A DNA stretch of 64,000 nucleotides from Ascoidea tarda (nom. inval.). Taxonomy: Eukaryota; Ascomycota; Saccharomycetes; Ascoideales; Ascoideaceae. Each line of letters starts with the position of its first letter. Position 1 is the stretch's first letter. The DNA lies in contig JAKTTS010000005.1 of assembly GCA_030560485.1 (NCBI GenBank), forward strand, positions 1-64,000, read 5' to 3'. The position numbers were made by a program, and so were the translations under genes. Below the pieces are notes generated by a model that saw only the letters and a list, made by a program, of their open reading frames with translations, was not told where the DNA came from and did no database searches. Shown here piece by piece: positions 28,603 through 39,211 of the stretch.

Positions 28603-31071
28603 ATGTCATTTGATAAACAGACTCCTGTCTCGCTTCTTTTTAGCTCAGACTCAATTTTCATTGGCGCCAATAGACAGCCTCAGTGTTCGGACTATAGCAA
28701 CACTCTCAGCATTGTTGCCTTTGGATCAGAAAACTTAGTCTCGTTATTCAATCCTCTTTCCCCTGGCAATGTTGGAGTTTTCAAGACTTTGAAGGGCCAT
28801 AAAGATGAAGTGATATGTTTGAAGTTTTTGCCCAGTTCTAATTTTTTAATTTCGACCTCCCAAGACTCAACAATAAATATCTGGAAGTTTTCAAATACAA
28901 ATGGTGATAATAATAGCAATAATTACAACGTGAGTTTGTTTCAAACCATTCAGAATATTAATAGCAATTCCTCAATTGTCTCATTGTCTGTGTTGAATGA
29001 CAGATTATTTGTAATTTCCGATTCAATTGGTGCTATCTCATTAATTTCGTTCAATGATAACAAAAATTTTCAAATCATAAAATCTTTCAAGGTTGAAAAT
29101 GAGTTCAACGAGTTTTATCCTTTAACTTTATCTTTACACAACTTATACAATAATGATTACCTTTTATTCATTGGCGGAACAAACAAATTCATTTATATAT
29201 TTTCTTTTCAATTTCAGGATAATCAAATTTTCAATCTATCTCAAAATTTAAAACTCCCTGGCCATGAAGACTGGATCAAATGTTTATCATTCAAAAAGAT
29301 TCCAAATTCTAATACTTATTTACTAGCTTCTGGTTCTCAAGACCGTTACATACGATTATGGAACTTAAAATTAACTGACAATTCAATTCAAAAAGATAAA
29401 ACTGTAGCTGACAATCAAGAGTCCACTCAAAAACTTTCTTTATTAACAAATAAAACTTACCACTTTAAAACTTGTGAAGAATCTTTAGCAACTTATTCTA
29501 TCCATTTTGAAGCTTTGATTATCGGTCATGATGATTGGATATCCTCTCTAACTTGGAATCCCAATCCTAATATCTTACAATTATTCTCAACTTCTGCCGA
29601 TACTTCCTTAATTCTTTGGGAATCTGATGAGGATTCTGGTGTTTGGTATTCAAAAGCAATTCTTGGTGAATTGAGTATTAAAGGGGCTTCAACTGCTACT
29701 GGTTCATCTGGTGGCTTTTGGTCTTCTTTATGGATTCAATCGACTGAAAAACAATTAATTTTATCTCATGGCAAAACCGGATCGTGGAGGTCTTGGTCAA
29801 ATGACTATAAAAATGATTCAAATTGGATTCCTCAACTATCTTTAACCGGTTGTATAAAACCTATTACTGATCTTTCTTGGTCTAAATTTGATAATTATTT
29901 ATTATCAACTTCTTTAGATCAAACAACAAGATTATTTGCAAAATGGAATAAGCATAATACCTGGCATGAATTTGCAAGGCCTCAGATACATGGTTATGAT
30001 ATGGTCTGTATAAATTCAATTGATTCCGATAGATTTATTAGTGCTGGCGATGAAAAAATTTTAAGATCTTTTGTTAAACCAAATTCAATCAAAAGACTAT
30101 TGAATTGTTTTTCAAGCAATTCCAATTCCAGTTTTGATGATACTAATCAAATTATCCAAAATAATAGATACGAAAATGTTTCATTACCAACTTTAGGTTT
30201 ATCAAATAAAATTGAAAGTGATAACGATAATATTGGTTCAAATGCCTTGGCTAATCTCACTACACCACCTTTAGAAGATCATTTGCAAAGATTTACTTTA
30301 TGGGCAGAAGTAGAAAAATTATATGGACATGGTTTTGAGATATCTTCATGTGATGTTTCAAATAATAATAAGTTTTTGGTTTCTTCATGTAAATCAAATT
30401 CCGTTAAGCATGCTCAATTAAGAATATTCAAATATTTCAATGATAGTTGGAGAAAAATTACAACGGGTCCTGATTTAATATATCATAGTTTGACTGTCAC
30501 AAGCTGCAAATTTTCTCCAGATGATTTGTTCATACTAGCCGTTTCAAGAGATCGTAAATTTTCAATTTGGGAATTTAATGTTGAAAATGAAAATTATATC
30601 TTAAAATACAAAAATGAAAGAGCTCATACAAGAATTCTTTGGGATTGTTGCTGGATACCAAATTTAAAATTTGGCTATAAATTCATAACTGTTTCTAGAG
30701 ATAAATCTTTCAAATTTTGGAATTTAGATATTGAAAAAGGATCATATTCGTTAATTTCAACTTCTAAATTGCCCGATGGAGGTATAACCTCACTTGACAT
30801 CTATAATGAATTGATTAATGAGAAATTTGCACTAGCAGCTTTTGGGTTAGATAATGGCAGTATTTATATCTATAGTTTTGATTTAAGCTCAAATAATTCT
30901 AAAAACTTCAAGTTGGTTGAAAAATTAGATGATAGCATAGTGCCTGATGACAAAGTCAGTGCCATCAAATGGAAAATGGTCAATAATGAACTTGTGCTAG
31001 CAGTGGGAAGTTCTGATAATTCTATTAGAATATTCAACTTTGATATCAAAGAAGTCTCGAATGGAATATAG
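28603..31071 (+). CDS. ELP2: Elongator complex subunit Elp2 (WD40)
   Basis: Elp2 is the double-propeller WD40 subunit of Elongator, which modifies wobble uridines of tRNAs. ATG 28603 (MSFDKQTPVSLLFSSD) gives 822 residues; the open frame upstream runs through the RNase P RNA and has no ATG. The family markers are present: IFIGANRQPQCSDYS at the start, KGHKDEVICLKF, PGHEDWIKCLSF with SGSQDRYIRLWN, GHDDWISSLTWNP, KTGSWRSW, then GHGFEISSCD, AHTRILWDC and SRDKSFKFWN in the second propeller. Its 5' leader must start between the RNase P RNA and the ATG, within about 70 bp, or overlap that gene. Confidence 0.95.
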   Translation: MSFDKQTPVSLLFSSDSIFIGANRQPQCSDYSNTLSIVAFGSENLVSLFNPLSPGNVGVFKTLKGHKDEVICLKFLPSSNFLISTSQDSTINIWKFSNTNGDNNSNNYNVSLFQTIQNINSNSSIVSLSVLNDRLFVISDSIGAISLISFNDNKNFQIIKSFKVENEFNEFYPLTLSLHNLYNNDYLLFIGGTNKFIYIFSFQFQDNQIFNLSQNLKLPGHEDWIKCLSFKKIPNSNTYLLASGSQDRYIRLWNLKLTDNSIQKDKTVADNQESTQKLSLLTNKTYHFKTCEESLATYSIHFEALIIGHDDWISSLTWNPNPNILQLFSTSADTSLILWESDEDSGVWYSKAILGELSIKGASTATGSSGGFWSSLWIQSTEKQLILSHGKTGSWRSWSNDYKNDSNWIPQLSLTGCIKPITDLSWSKFDNYLLSTSLDQTTRLFAKWNKHNTWHEFARPQIHGYDMVCINSIDSDRFISAGDEKILRSFVKPNSIKRLLNCFSSNSNSSFDDTNQIIQNNRYENVSLPTLGLSNKIESDNDNIGSNALANLTTPPLEDHLQRFTLWAEVEKLYGHGFEISSCDVSNNNKFLVSSCKSNSVKHAQLRIFKYFNDSWRKITTGPDLIYHSLTVTSCKFSPDDLFILAVSRDRKFSIWEFNVENENYILKYKNERAHTRILWDCCWIPNLKFGYKFITVSRDKSFKFWNLDIEKGSYSLISTSKLPDGGITSLDIYNELINEKFALAAFGLDNGSIYIYSFDLSSNNSKNFKLVEKLDDSIVPDDKVSAIKWKMVNNELVLAVGSSDNSIRIFNFDIKEVSNGI

Positions 31072-31297
31072 GAGAAATCGGACCTGAATTTAATTTCAAT
31101 GGTCTGGCAATTAGCACTTGAGCATTTGTTCTCAGAACTGTAACTTTTTTAACGTTGTAGAATACTTTTTGATCTGGTTTACATCAACCCAGAATAAAAC
31201 GAATTGCAAAATCCGACTTCAACAACGGACGACTTCCTCTTCGCCTTTTCTGCTACTGTATCTGATCTTATCAACACCATCACCAACACCAGATCAA

Positions 31298-33478
31298 ATG
31301 ATAAAGCACTCGATTTTCAACCAGCAGCTAACCCCCAACATAAGAGTGGAGGTAGTTTACGAATCAAATCCCTTCTACGCTGGCGAGTCTGTGTCTGCTA
31401 TCATCAGGTTTCGCCATCTTGGAAAGAAACACAGTCTCTCCAGACCCAACTCAATAGCCTCTATCAAATCAGACACCACAGCTCAGTCTTCATTACCAGA
31501 AACAAGAGCAGACAATGCTTCCAACAATGCTCTCAGTCCAACAACTGCACACCAATCTTCTCTCAGCTGGTCAGGATTTGGAAGAAGAATCTCGTCCCAG
31601 TTTTCCAATTCTGCAAGAAGCTCGTTTTTGGATCAGCTAGATAAAGACGAAGGTGAAGCATCTGCAAAAGTCAAGCCATTGGTTATTGTGGAACAAAGGG
31701 AATCTCTATTGTTGGGCAATATTCAGTTATTTGGCTATTTCTTGATAAATAGAAATGTGGTAGACGATTCCAGGTTCGACGATCTAAAGAAAAAATCTAC
31801 AATTGGTGGGAGAATAGCTGGAATTCAAAGCTTGGAATCCAGCAAGGCCAATGTGAATGGGGGATTGTTTTCAAATTTAACGTCAAACATTTCAAACTTG
31901 TTAAATACAAGTGTTGGCGACGTTTCCTCATACATTTCAGGTTCTGGTGAGGCGTCTGGAGTGGATAATTACACCAATAGCTACATTTTATCTAATATTG
32001 ATAACTTGTTTCCTGTTTTTTCAACTGAGCAATCTCTTTTATTTACAGAAATCACTTTGCATCCTGGGGAAGTTAAACAATACTATTACAAGTTCAAGAT
32101 TCCTGAAACTTTACCTCCAAGTTACAAGGGCAATTTCATCAAAATCAACTACAATTTGATATTGAACTGCGAAAAGTTAACCAAGAACTCACAGCCTAGA
32201 AAATTAAATATATACTTCCCCTTAAAGATTTATCCATTTACCAATCCTAATCAAGTCCAACCGTTTTATGATTTGAATAGTGAGTTTCTTAATAACTTTG
32301 AATATTTAAAATCCAGTAGAAATAGAGGAGTAATAGTAGATTTGAATGATTCCAAGAATCTAAGCTTAAACAGAAGATCAAGTTTTATTTCTATATCAAA
32401 TTTTATAGTAAATTCTAACCTTGCTAATTCTACTGAGAAAACAGAAAACTCGAAATACCTGAGAAATTCAAATTCAAATCAATTAAAAAAAAGTTTTATT
32501 AAAAAAATCAAAATTTTAATTGATGATAAGGATTTCATCACTTCGGAGAAAATTAACAATTACAAAGAAGAAGACTTGGTATTAAATGATTTCAAAACCA
32601 ATACCTTTAAGGGGTGTTCAGAGACTCAAAAATTATTCTACCCATCAGTCTTGAGAAAACCGTTTCAAAGCCAATTTCTAATTAAATATAATAAACATTT
32701 TGTCTCCAAATTAACATTATCAAAGACTTATTATGAAATTGGAAGTCAAATCCACTTGATATTTGATTTTGATTCAAAAAAATTAAACGATGATTATTAT
32801 AAAGCTACAGGTTTGGTAGTGAATTTTGAGTCATTTGAGTGTTTTAATCATCAATTCTTAACGGAAATTAATATTGAAAACACAAAGATAGATAATTCAA
32901 AAGGTGAACAAAAATTTGAAAATGGAAATAAAAGTGAGAATAAAAATGAAAATAACAATGACACGAATAGTGAGACGAATAGCAAAACCAACCATGATAA
33001 TAGGAATAATGATATCCAAAATCAAAAATTATTTAAAGAATTTGAGGAATTGACATTAAATGATGAGGCGCTTTATAAAGAATTTTCTCAATTATTGATA
33101 TCAAAAAGTTATTCTGTTATTGATTACAATCAATTAAATTTATTTTTCACAGTACCATATAGTATATCGCCTCAATTTGAGAGCAACATCTTTAGAATTC
33201 AATATTATATAAATTTGAAATTTATAATAATTAAGAAAAATGATGAGAGTGATATGAACTATGAGGATGATTACGAAAATATTGGAAACAAAAATAATAA
33301 TTCCAAAAAAGGGGTATTTAAGAAAATTGATAGAGGAATTCTAGATGAAATTTATAGCGACAATAAAGGAGAATTGTTTTTAGGGAAGGATTCTATAAAT
33401 GGATTTGAGTTCCATTGCAAAATTCCAATTAATATCATCTCATCATACGAGGATTTTGGTGGAACAGTTTATAAATAA
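31298..33478 (+). CDS. RGP1: Rgp1, subunit of the Ric1-Rgp1 exchange factor
   Basis: Rgp1 with Ric1 activates the Rab GTPase Ypt6 at the Golgi for retrograde traffic. ATG 31298 (MIKHSIFNQQLTPNIRVEVV) gives 726 residues; the longer open frame has no earlier ATG. The N-terminal NPFYAGESVSAIIRFRHLG and PGEVKQYYYKFKIPETLPPSYKGNFIKINY are the arrestin-like Rgp1 domain signatures (quoted in pieces: PFYAGESVS, LPPSYKGN). The C-terminal half continues the beta-sandwich with a Glu/Asn insert (about 530-570). It lies 226 bp after ELP2 in the same direction. VPS53, which acts at the same retrograde step, is also in this window. Confidence 0.88.
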   Translation: MIKHSIFNQQLTPNIRVEVVYESNPFYAGESVSAIIRFRHLGKKHSLSRPNSIASIKSDTTAQSSLPETRADNASNNALSPTTAHQSSLSWSGFGRRISSQFSNSARSSFLDQLDKDEGEASAKVKPLVIVEQRESLLLGNIQLFGYFLINRNVVDDSRFDDLKKKSTIGGRIAGIQSLESSKANVNGGLFSNLTSNISNLLNTSVGDVSSYISGSGEASGVDNYTNSYILSNIDNLFPVFSTEQSLLFTEITLHPGEVKQYYYKFKIPETLPPSYKGNFIKINYNLILNCEKLTKNSQPRKLNIYFPLKIYPFTNPNQVQPFYDLNSEFLNNFEYLKSSRNRGVIVDLNDSKNLSLNRRSSFISISNFIVNSNLANSTEKTENSKYLRNSNSNQLKKSFIKKIKILIDDKDFITSEKINNYKEEDLVLNDFKTNTFKGCSETQKLFYPSVLRKPFQSQFLIKYNKHFVSKLTLSKTYYEIGSQIHLIFDFDSKKLNDDYYKATGLVVNFESFECFNHQFLTEINIENTKIDNSKGEQKFENGNKSENKNENNNDTNSETNSKTNHDNRNNDIQNQKLFKEFEELTLNDEALYKEFSQLLISKSYSVIDYNQLNLFFTVPYSISPQFESNIFRIQYYINLKFIIIKKNDESDMNYEDDYENIGNKNNNSKKGVFKKIDRGILDEIYSDNKGELFLGKDSINGFEFHCKIPINIISSYEDFGGTVYK

Positions 33479-33544
33479 ATAAATAAATAAGAAAACAAAA
33501 AACCAAACAATAAAAAAAATATATGGGGACAAATCATGTTGAAG

Positions 33545-34864
33545 TTAATTTAAAATAAATAAATTCCAATTATTGTAACTATTTCCCGAATTATTGATTT
33601 GGACAAATTTTTGAGTATCATTGATCGAATCTACAACAACTATTGTTCCGTCAAGACAAACTCTACACATACTTTTTTCTGATTCATTAATTTTCAAATT
33701 GATTCGGAAATTATTATTATGATTTTTGTAATCTTTAATTTTGTAATAATCTAATTGATTTGATTTAAAAAAATTGATATCATTAATGTGATTAGCATTA
33801 TTGAATGCTTGATTCATAACATTTAATAGATTTTTGTTGTTTGATTGGCCATCAATATCGTTGTTATAATGCATTAAAAGTAAATACAAATCTTGATTTA
33901 ATAGATTTGATAAAGGAGATATATTGAAGTTATCCTGAAGATTTTTCACCGCAGATAAAATTAAATAGGAATAGTTTAAATTTGAAGCAATTTGTTGATC
34001 ATTTATCGATAAATCACAGTTATAAGTTTGAATTTTTTCGTTCAAATTATAATTAGCAGCGATTTGAAATCTTTCAACACCTTTTGACTTTAAAGAGGGA
34101 TCTTCTGAATCCGCCACCAAAGAAGCATGAAAACACCATGAAAATATCAAAAAGAAATTAAAAGAAGATACTTTGATTTCCGGATTTAAAAATAAGTAGG
34201 AACCCTCTGAGAAAGTTGCACTATATAGAGGTAATTTTGATTTTTTGGAGGAATTTGATACTAGTTTTTTAATTGAATCAACTGGGTCAATTATATTTAA
34301 TTCGCTCGCCAATGCATTACCTGAGCCCAAAGGTAAAACTGAGATTAGGATATCATTTTGGAAACCAGGAATGTGAGGCAAGTTGTTGATGAACTCATTA
34401 ATAGAGGTATCACCAGATATAATGATTAGAGTAATAGGTAATTTATTGGAAGAATCTATTGCTTTAAGCAAATTCGAAGAGAAATTGGAAATAAAATCAA
34501 TCGAGTCAGTTTTATAGTAGTCATGGTTGACATTCAAATTTTCACTATCAAATAGTGCTTTTAGGAGCTGTTGATATGGGTCGCCTGATGACAATCTGCC
34601 CTTTCCTGAGTGAATTGAATCCAAAACAATGATCTTTCGTCTGTTGGAGTCAATTTGCAGTGGCAAATGATCAACATCAATGGAAAGTAGGTGCTGACTA
34701 TCAACAAGCTTATCAACGATCTGAAGCAGAAGAGAAGAGTCGCTGGACAGAATAGCTATCTCCTTGAGAAACAGGCCATTCTTAAAGAGACGAGCAGTAA
34801 AAGAAGACATTGGAGAAACAGCAGAAGCAGCAGAAGAAGGAAGCTCGGCGCTTAATTCTTCCAT
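33545..34864 (-). CDS. Diacylglycerol/sphingoid-base kinase-like protein
   Basis: 439 residues from ATG 34864. The lipid-kinase (DAGK catalytic) fold is recognisable: IVLDSIHSGKG near residue 75-85 (P-loop-like N-terminal motif), LIIISGDTSINEF near 145-157, and VLPLGSGNALASEL near 170-185, followed by a beta-rich C-terminal domain with FHASLVADSEDP. The usual GGDGTxxE motif reads SGDTSINE: the second Gly, the Asp and the Glu are kept, and two Gly are replaced. This may be normal in its fungal subfamily or may mean weak activity. It is divergent from the RNase III-like gene with only 85 bp between start codons. Confidence 0.7.
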   Translation of the reverse strand: MEELSAELPSSAASAVSPMSSFTARLFKNGLFLKEIAILSSDSSLLLQIVDKLVDSQHLLSIDVDHLPLQIDSNRRKIIVLDSIHSGKGRLSSGDPYQQLLKALFDSENLNVNHDYYKTDSIDFISNFSSNLLKAIDSSNKLPITLIIISGDTSINEFINNLPHIPGFQNDILISVLPLGSGNALASELNIIDPVDSIKKLVSNSSKKSKLPLYSATFSEGSYLFLNPEIKVSSFNFFLIFSWCFHASLVADSEDPSLKSKGVERFQIAANYNLNEKIQTYNCDLSINDQQIASNLNYSYLILSAVKNLQDNFNISPLSNLLNQDLYLLLMHYNNDIDGQSNNKNLLNVMNQAFNNANHINDINFFKSNQLDYYKIKDYKNHNNNFRINLKINESEKSMCRVCLDGTIVVVDSINDTQKFVQINNSGNSYNNWNLFILN

Positions 34865-34949
34865 CTCAAACCGTTACCCGCCCTCCTTTTGAAGTCTTCC
34901 AAAGCTGATTTTGCTCCCAAAACTGCTTCTTCTTCAGTTTCAGCGGGCC
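34865..34949. promoter_or_regulatory. 85-bp divergent promoter
   Basis: Only 85 bp separate the start codons of the lipid-kinase-like gene (-) and the degenerate RNase III gene (+). The stretch contains cgggcc and pyrimidine-rich ctgcttcttcttc but no clear TATA box. Leaders must be very short or overlap. Confidence 0.6.
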
Positions 34950-36995
34950 ATGGAATTGATGAAGCGAAAGCAGGAAGACGAGCTCAGTGCTGTTGTGTCA
35001 AAGAGATCCAGGTTTGATACTCAATTGATCCATTCGCCATCTCAGTCAGCTACATTGGTGGTTGACTCTGATTTCTCAGAAGACGACGCTTCTGGTGTTA
35101 CTCCTGCCACTGCTGCAAGTTTTGTTCCTGCCAGCTCTGTCTCTGTTGTTAGTGCTCCTGCTTCTGATAAACTCAAGCACGATGAAACAACATTATCTGC
35201 TCTGAATCTGGATAACAGTGAGAAATTAAAGTACTTTTCTTACTTTAGACAGATAAACACTTTTTTGTTTTTTTTAAACCAATTGAAAACTGAATTTCCC
35301 ACTTATAACGATGTTTCAAATAAGATTGCAGTTGATCCAAGTAGTTTAATCAGCTTATTTCTTAAAAAATCTTTAAATGAAAAGAAGGAATTTCAGTTGG
35401 GTTTACAGTTAAAAGACCATTATTTAAAAGGCGATTTAAAAATCTTTGATAAATTTTTAAATTTTAAATTAAACGATAAGTTGGATTTATCAAACGATAA
35501 TAATAATAATAATAATAATAATATTAATAATATTATCAAGAATAGCAGTGATACTAATAATAACAATAGTGATATTAGCAATAATAAGAATCACGAAGAT
35601 CAAAATAATAAATTTATCAATCAAAGCAACGCAGAACCTATTGGTGATTTTTATAATAATCACAATCTCAACATCTACAAAAATTATAATGGTGTTTATC
35701 CGCCCATTATTCCTTATATTTATGACGATGAAGTGTTTGATTGTGTATTTTATCATAAATGCTTAGTCGAAGGAAACAAAATTATCAATAAAACCAATCT
35801 TGGTGTTATAAATTCAAAAATTAAAAAAAACCAAGTTCTAGCTTTAATTGGTGAAAGTTTTTTATCTAGTGCTATAACCCTAATTATTAATGAAAATTTT
35901 CCTGATTATAACCATCAAGACATAATCAAATTAAAAGATCAGGTAGTAAAGGATGAGTTTTTAGACCACTGTTCTACTTTATATCAATTAGATAGAGAAT
36001 TTCGAGATAAATACTGTGAAAATTTTGGCAATAGTTCTTTTACAGTAAATAGATGGAAACGAAAAATTTACGTATCAATTTTTCTCTCATACATTGGCGC
36101 TTTAGTTCAGCAAAATGATTTATTTGATACCATTAAAGATTGGATCAATGTTTTAATCCAACCAAATTTAGAAGGTGTTAAAGCAAATCTTTTAAAACCT
36201 TTGGATAAGACTGCCAAATCAGAATTGTATAAATTAATTGGCTCAAGTAACTTAGTTCCAAAATATGAAATTATAGAAACTGGTAATTCACTTGGTTTAA
36301 GGCCTTATATTGTTAACTGTGCTTTCAACAATGAAGTACTAGGTAAAGGTGTTGGTCCTAACTTTAAAGAAGCAAGTCTCAGAGCTGCAATGTCGGCATT
36401 AGAAAACAAAGAAAAAATAAATCATTATATTTATTTATCGAAATCAATAGATGGTTCTGGTTTAATTGAATGTGGTCCAAGTACTAATGCTAATGATGAT
36501 GATGATGATGATGATGATAACAATAACAATAACAGTAACGATAGAAAAAGTATTAATAACGGTGCTGAAAATCTGCGAGCCAGGATGATTGATAACAACC
36601 AATGTGGCAATAGCATGTCATTAACACTCTCAAGCAACAGTTTTGGATACGGTGGTGCTGCTACTGAAGAACTTCAAATGACAGCTAAGGTGATCTACCA
36701 AGAATACTCTGGATTCGAGTACCCAGTATATTTTGTCAACCCAATCAACCCGGACTTCATTGATTTTACCTCAAAGGACAGACTATACTCGTTCATTATA
36801 AGCAGAAACAGAATGGTTGTTCCCAAATATGAAACTCGCCAGTTGGAGCAAAATCGTATTGAATCAACGCTATTACTCAAGGGTGTGCCTGTTGCACAGG
36901 CGATTGAGCGAAACAAAAAAAAAGCCAGTCAGTTGATTGCAATGTATCTTTTAAGAAACATGGATGTTCTCTGTTCACACGAAGTGTTTGTCTAG
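34950..36995 (+). CDS. Dicer/Rnt1-like protein with degenerate RNase III active site (paralogue 1)
   Basis: 681 residues from ATG 34950. N-terminal low complexity with KRKQEDEL and KRSR (possible NLS) is followed by a helical region (about 75-155; KKEFQLGLQLKDHYLKGDL) matching the Rnt1 N-terminal domain, then an Asn tract. The RNase III domain spans about 235-400. Where Rnt1 has NERLEFLGDS this protein has NQVLALIGES (A298 for Glu, E302 for Asp). Where Rnt1 has ADVFEAYIGG it has VSIFLSYIGA (S376 for Asp, L379 for Glu). A dsRNA-binding domain follows at about 420-490 (AKSELYKLIG...GKGVGPNFKEAS). After an Asp/Asn tract comes a second dsRBD at about 607-670 (ERNKKKASQLIAMYLL). Two dsRBDs match budding-yeast Dcr1 rather than Rnt1. 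Loss of the metal-binding acids predicts no cleavage; dsRNA binding looks retained. Confidence 0.85.
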   Translation: MELMKRKQEDELSAVVSKRSRFDTQLIHSPSQSATLVVDSDFSEDDASGVTPATAASFVPASSVSVVSAPASDKLKHDETTLSALNLDNSEKLKYFSYFRQINTFLFFLNQLKTEFPTYNDVSNKIAVDPSSLISLFLKKSLNEKKEFQLGLQLKDHYLKGDLKIFDKFLNFKLNDKLDLSNDNNNNNNNNINNIIKNSSDTNNNNSDISNNKNHEDQNNKFINQSNAEPIGDFYNNHNLNIYKNYNGVYPPIIPYIYDDEVFDCVFYHKCLVEGNKIINKTNLGVINSKIKKNQVLALIGESFLSSAITLIINENFPDYNHQDIIKLKDQVVKDEFLDHCSTLYQLDREFRDKYCENFGNSSFTVNRWKRKIYVSIFLSYIGALVQQNDLFDTIKDWINVLIQPNLEGVKANLLKPLDKTAKSELYKLIGSSNLVPKYEIIETGNSLGLRPYIVNCAFNNEVLGKGVGPNFKEASLRAAMSALENKEKINHYIYLSKSIDGSGLIECGPSTNANDDDDDDDDNNNNNSNDRKSINNGAENLRARMIDNNQCGNSMSLTLSSNSFGYGGAATEELQMTAKVIYQEYSGFEYPVYFVNPINPDFIDFTSKDRLYSFIISRNRMVVPKYETRQLEQNRIESTLLLKGVPVAQAIERNKKKASQLIAMYLLRNMDVLCSHEVFV

Positions 36996-37264
36996 GTCAA
37001 TGAGCAGCAAAAGCAGCAAAGGCAGCAGAACCACTTTTAAGGTTAAGACTACTAAAAAAAGAAACTGCGTAAACACGCAGATGCATTGGATCTTACAGAT
37101 GTGTACATGAAACACCTGTTATTTTGTTTTTATTTTTTTTTCTTTTCCTATTAATTTTATAGCTAGCGAATATCTTTACCTTGATCTCTTTCATTTTGAC
37201 AATTGGTTCTGTGCAGTTTGTTTTGATGTCTATCACTTTCTGGCAATCTGGTAGCTTTTAAAAC

Positions 37265-39211
37265 ATGGATAACAGCAAAATGGGAAGAACATTCAACAAA
37301 ATCAACAGCGCCCCAAAGAGACTAAGAATCATTTTGGGGACTTTGTTTTTATTTTTTTTTTTCACTATTTTGATTTATAATAATAACGTAGCTGAGCAAG
37401 AAATCGCTACTTTTAATAATGCAAATCAAAATAGATTATCTAATTTAGGTGGTAGTGCCAATACAGATACCGATATTAACACAGATCCCAATAGTATTAA
37501 CAGTAATAACATTGACGGTTTCAATCCAAACAGCCAAACCGACAGCTTGAAAAATAATAGTGATATTAAGAAGCCACCTTATCCAAGCTCTAATACTTTT
37601 ATTGAAGATGATAAGAATTTTAAGGATGGTGATCTTGAGAGACCAATTGCAAGTGATCCATATCGTAACAGTCAAATTTCAAGTTCAAATCCAAACACCA
37701 TTATTGCAGATAAAGAATTTTCAACATCAAATCAGGATCCAAAGTTAAGTTCTTCCGATAATTTGAAAAATAATGATCAATATAGTGATTCTGATTATAT
37801 TTCTAATGATAAATCCAATGCATTATCATCATCATCATCGTCTTTGTCGTCTTCGTCTTCTTTATTAAAACCAAATCAAGAATGTGTTAATGATGAACAG
37901 TATGTTATAATGATAGACGCCGGTTCTACTGGTTCAAGAGTTCATATCTATAAATTTGATACATGTTCCACTCCACCAAAATTATTAAATGAAAATTTTG
38001 AAATGTTGAAACCTGGTTTATCATCATTTGATACCGATGCTGAAGGTGCAAAACATTCATTAGATCCTTTGTTAAACTTGGCGTTAAAAAAAATCCCTGA
38101 AAATAAACATAGTTGTACTCCAATTGCTTTAAAAGCTACAGCTGGCTTGAGGTTATTAGGTCTTGAAAAATCAAATAAAATCTTAAAAGCAATTGAGGAA
38201 TATTTAATTAAAGATTGGCCATTTGCATTAATTGATGAAAATGGTGTCATAATTATGGAAGGAAAAGATGAAGGTGTTTATGCGTGGATTACAACGAACT
38301 ATCTATTAGGTAATATTGGTAACTCTGATTCAAAATTAAATGAGAAAACTGCTGCAGTATTTGATTTAGGTGGTGGTTCAACACAAATTGTATTTGAACC
38401 TCAATTCGATAGTAAAACCGGTGACAAACTAATCACCACTGGTGAATACAAATATCAAATGTCTTTTGGTAATCAAGATTTCGAATTATATCAATTTTCT
38501 CATTTGGGATATGGTTTGATGGAAGGTAGAAATAAGATCAATTCTAAGATTTTAGAAGCTTATTTAAAGGATGAAACTAGCGGTCAAAAAATCTTACCGG
38601 TTACATCTAAAGATGAAAAGGCGACAGCTACATTAGTTTCACCTTGTGTTCCTCCTGGAGTTATTGCCGAAGATGTATCAGTCAATATCGATGACATTTT
38701 ATATAAAGTGAATTTCAAGGGACCAGAAACTCCAAGCGGTGCTCAATGTAGAGCATTATCAGAAAAGATTTTAAACAAAGATTTAAAATGTGATTCTGAA
38801 CCTTGCTCATTTAATGGAGTTTACCAACCATCTTTAATGAAGAATTTCAAAAAGGATTCAGACATGTTTATTTTTTCATATTTCTACGATAGAACAAACC
38901 CAATTGGAATGCCATCTTCGTTTACATTAGAAGAGTTATTTGAACTAACTAGGGTTGTTTGCAATGGAGACAAGCACTGGACTAATGTCTTGGGCGCAAT
39001 GGATGGGGCTTTGCAAGAGTTGCACAATGAGCCTCAATGGTGCCTTGACTTGTCATTTATGGTTTCTTTGTTACACACTGGATACGACATTCCATTAGAA
39101 AGAGAACTAAAGACTGCAAAGACTATAAATCATAACGAGCTCGGATGGTGTCTCGGAGCTTCCTTACCCTTGTTGGACAAAAGCAACTGGAAATGTCGTG
39201 CAGTCAACTAG
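37265..39211 (+). CDS. GDA1: Guanosine diphosphatase (Golgi apyrase)
   Basis: Gda1 hydrolyses GDP in the Golgi lumen to GMP, allowing exchange for GDP-mannose. 648 residues from ATG 37265. A type II membrane anchor lies at about residues 20-40 ([17 protein letters not shown]), then a Ser/Asn-rich stem to about 205. The apyrase conserved regions are intact: [16 protein letters not shown] (from about 216), [42 protein letters not shown] (about 364) and [11 protein letters not shown] near the end. It lies downstream of the RNase III-like gene in the same direction. Confidence 0.95.
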   Translation: MDNSKMGRTFNKINSAPKRLRIILGTLFLFFFFTILIYNNNVAEQEIATFNNANQNRLSNLGGSANTDTDINTDPNSINSNNIDGFNPNSQTDSLKNNSDIKKPPYPSSNTFIEDDKNFKDGDLERPIASDPYRNSQISSSNPNTIIADKEFSTSNQDPKLSSSDNLKNNDQYSDSDYISNDKSNALSSSSSSLSSSSSLLKPNQECVNDEQYVIMIDAGSTGSRVHIYKFDTCSTPPKLLNENFEMLKPGLSSFDTDAEGAKHSLDPLLNLALKKIPENKHSCTPIALKATAGLRLLGLEKSNKILKAIEEYLIKDWPFALIDENGVIIMEGKDEGVYAWITTNYLLGNIGNSDSKLNEKTAAVFDLGGGSTQIVFEPQFDSKTGDKLITTGEYKYQMSFGNQDFELYQFSHLGYGLMEGRNKINSKILEAYLKDETSGQKILPVTSKDEKATATLVSPCVPPGVIAEDVSVNIDDILYKVNFKGPETPSGAQCRALSEKILNKDLKCDSEPCSFNGVYQPSLMKNFKKDSDMFIFSYFYDRTNPIGMPSSFTLEELFELTRVVCNGDKHWTNVLGAMDGALQELHNEPQWCLDLSFMVSLLHTGYDIPLERELKTAKTINHNELGWCLGASLPLLDKSNWKCRAVN

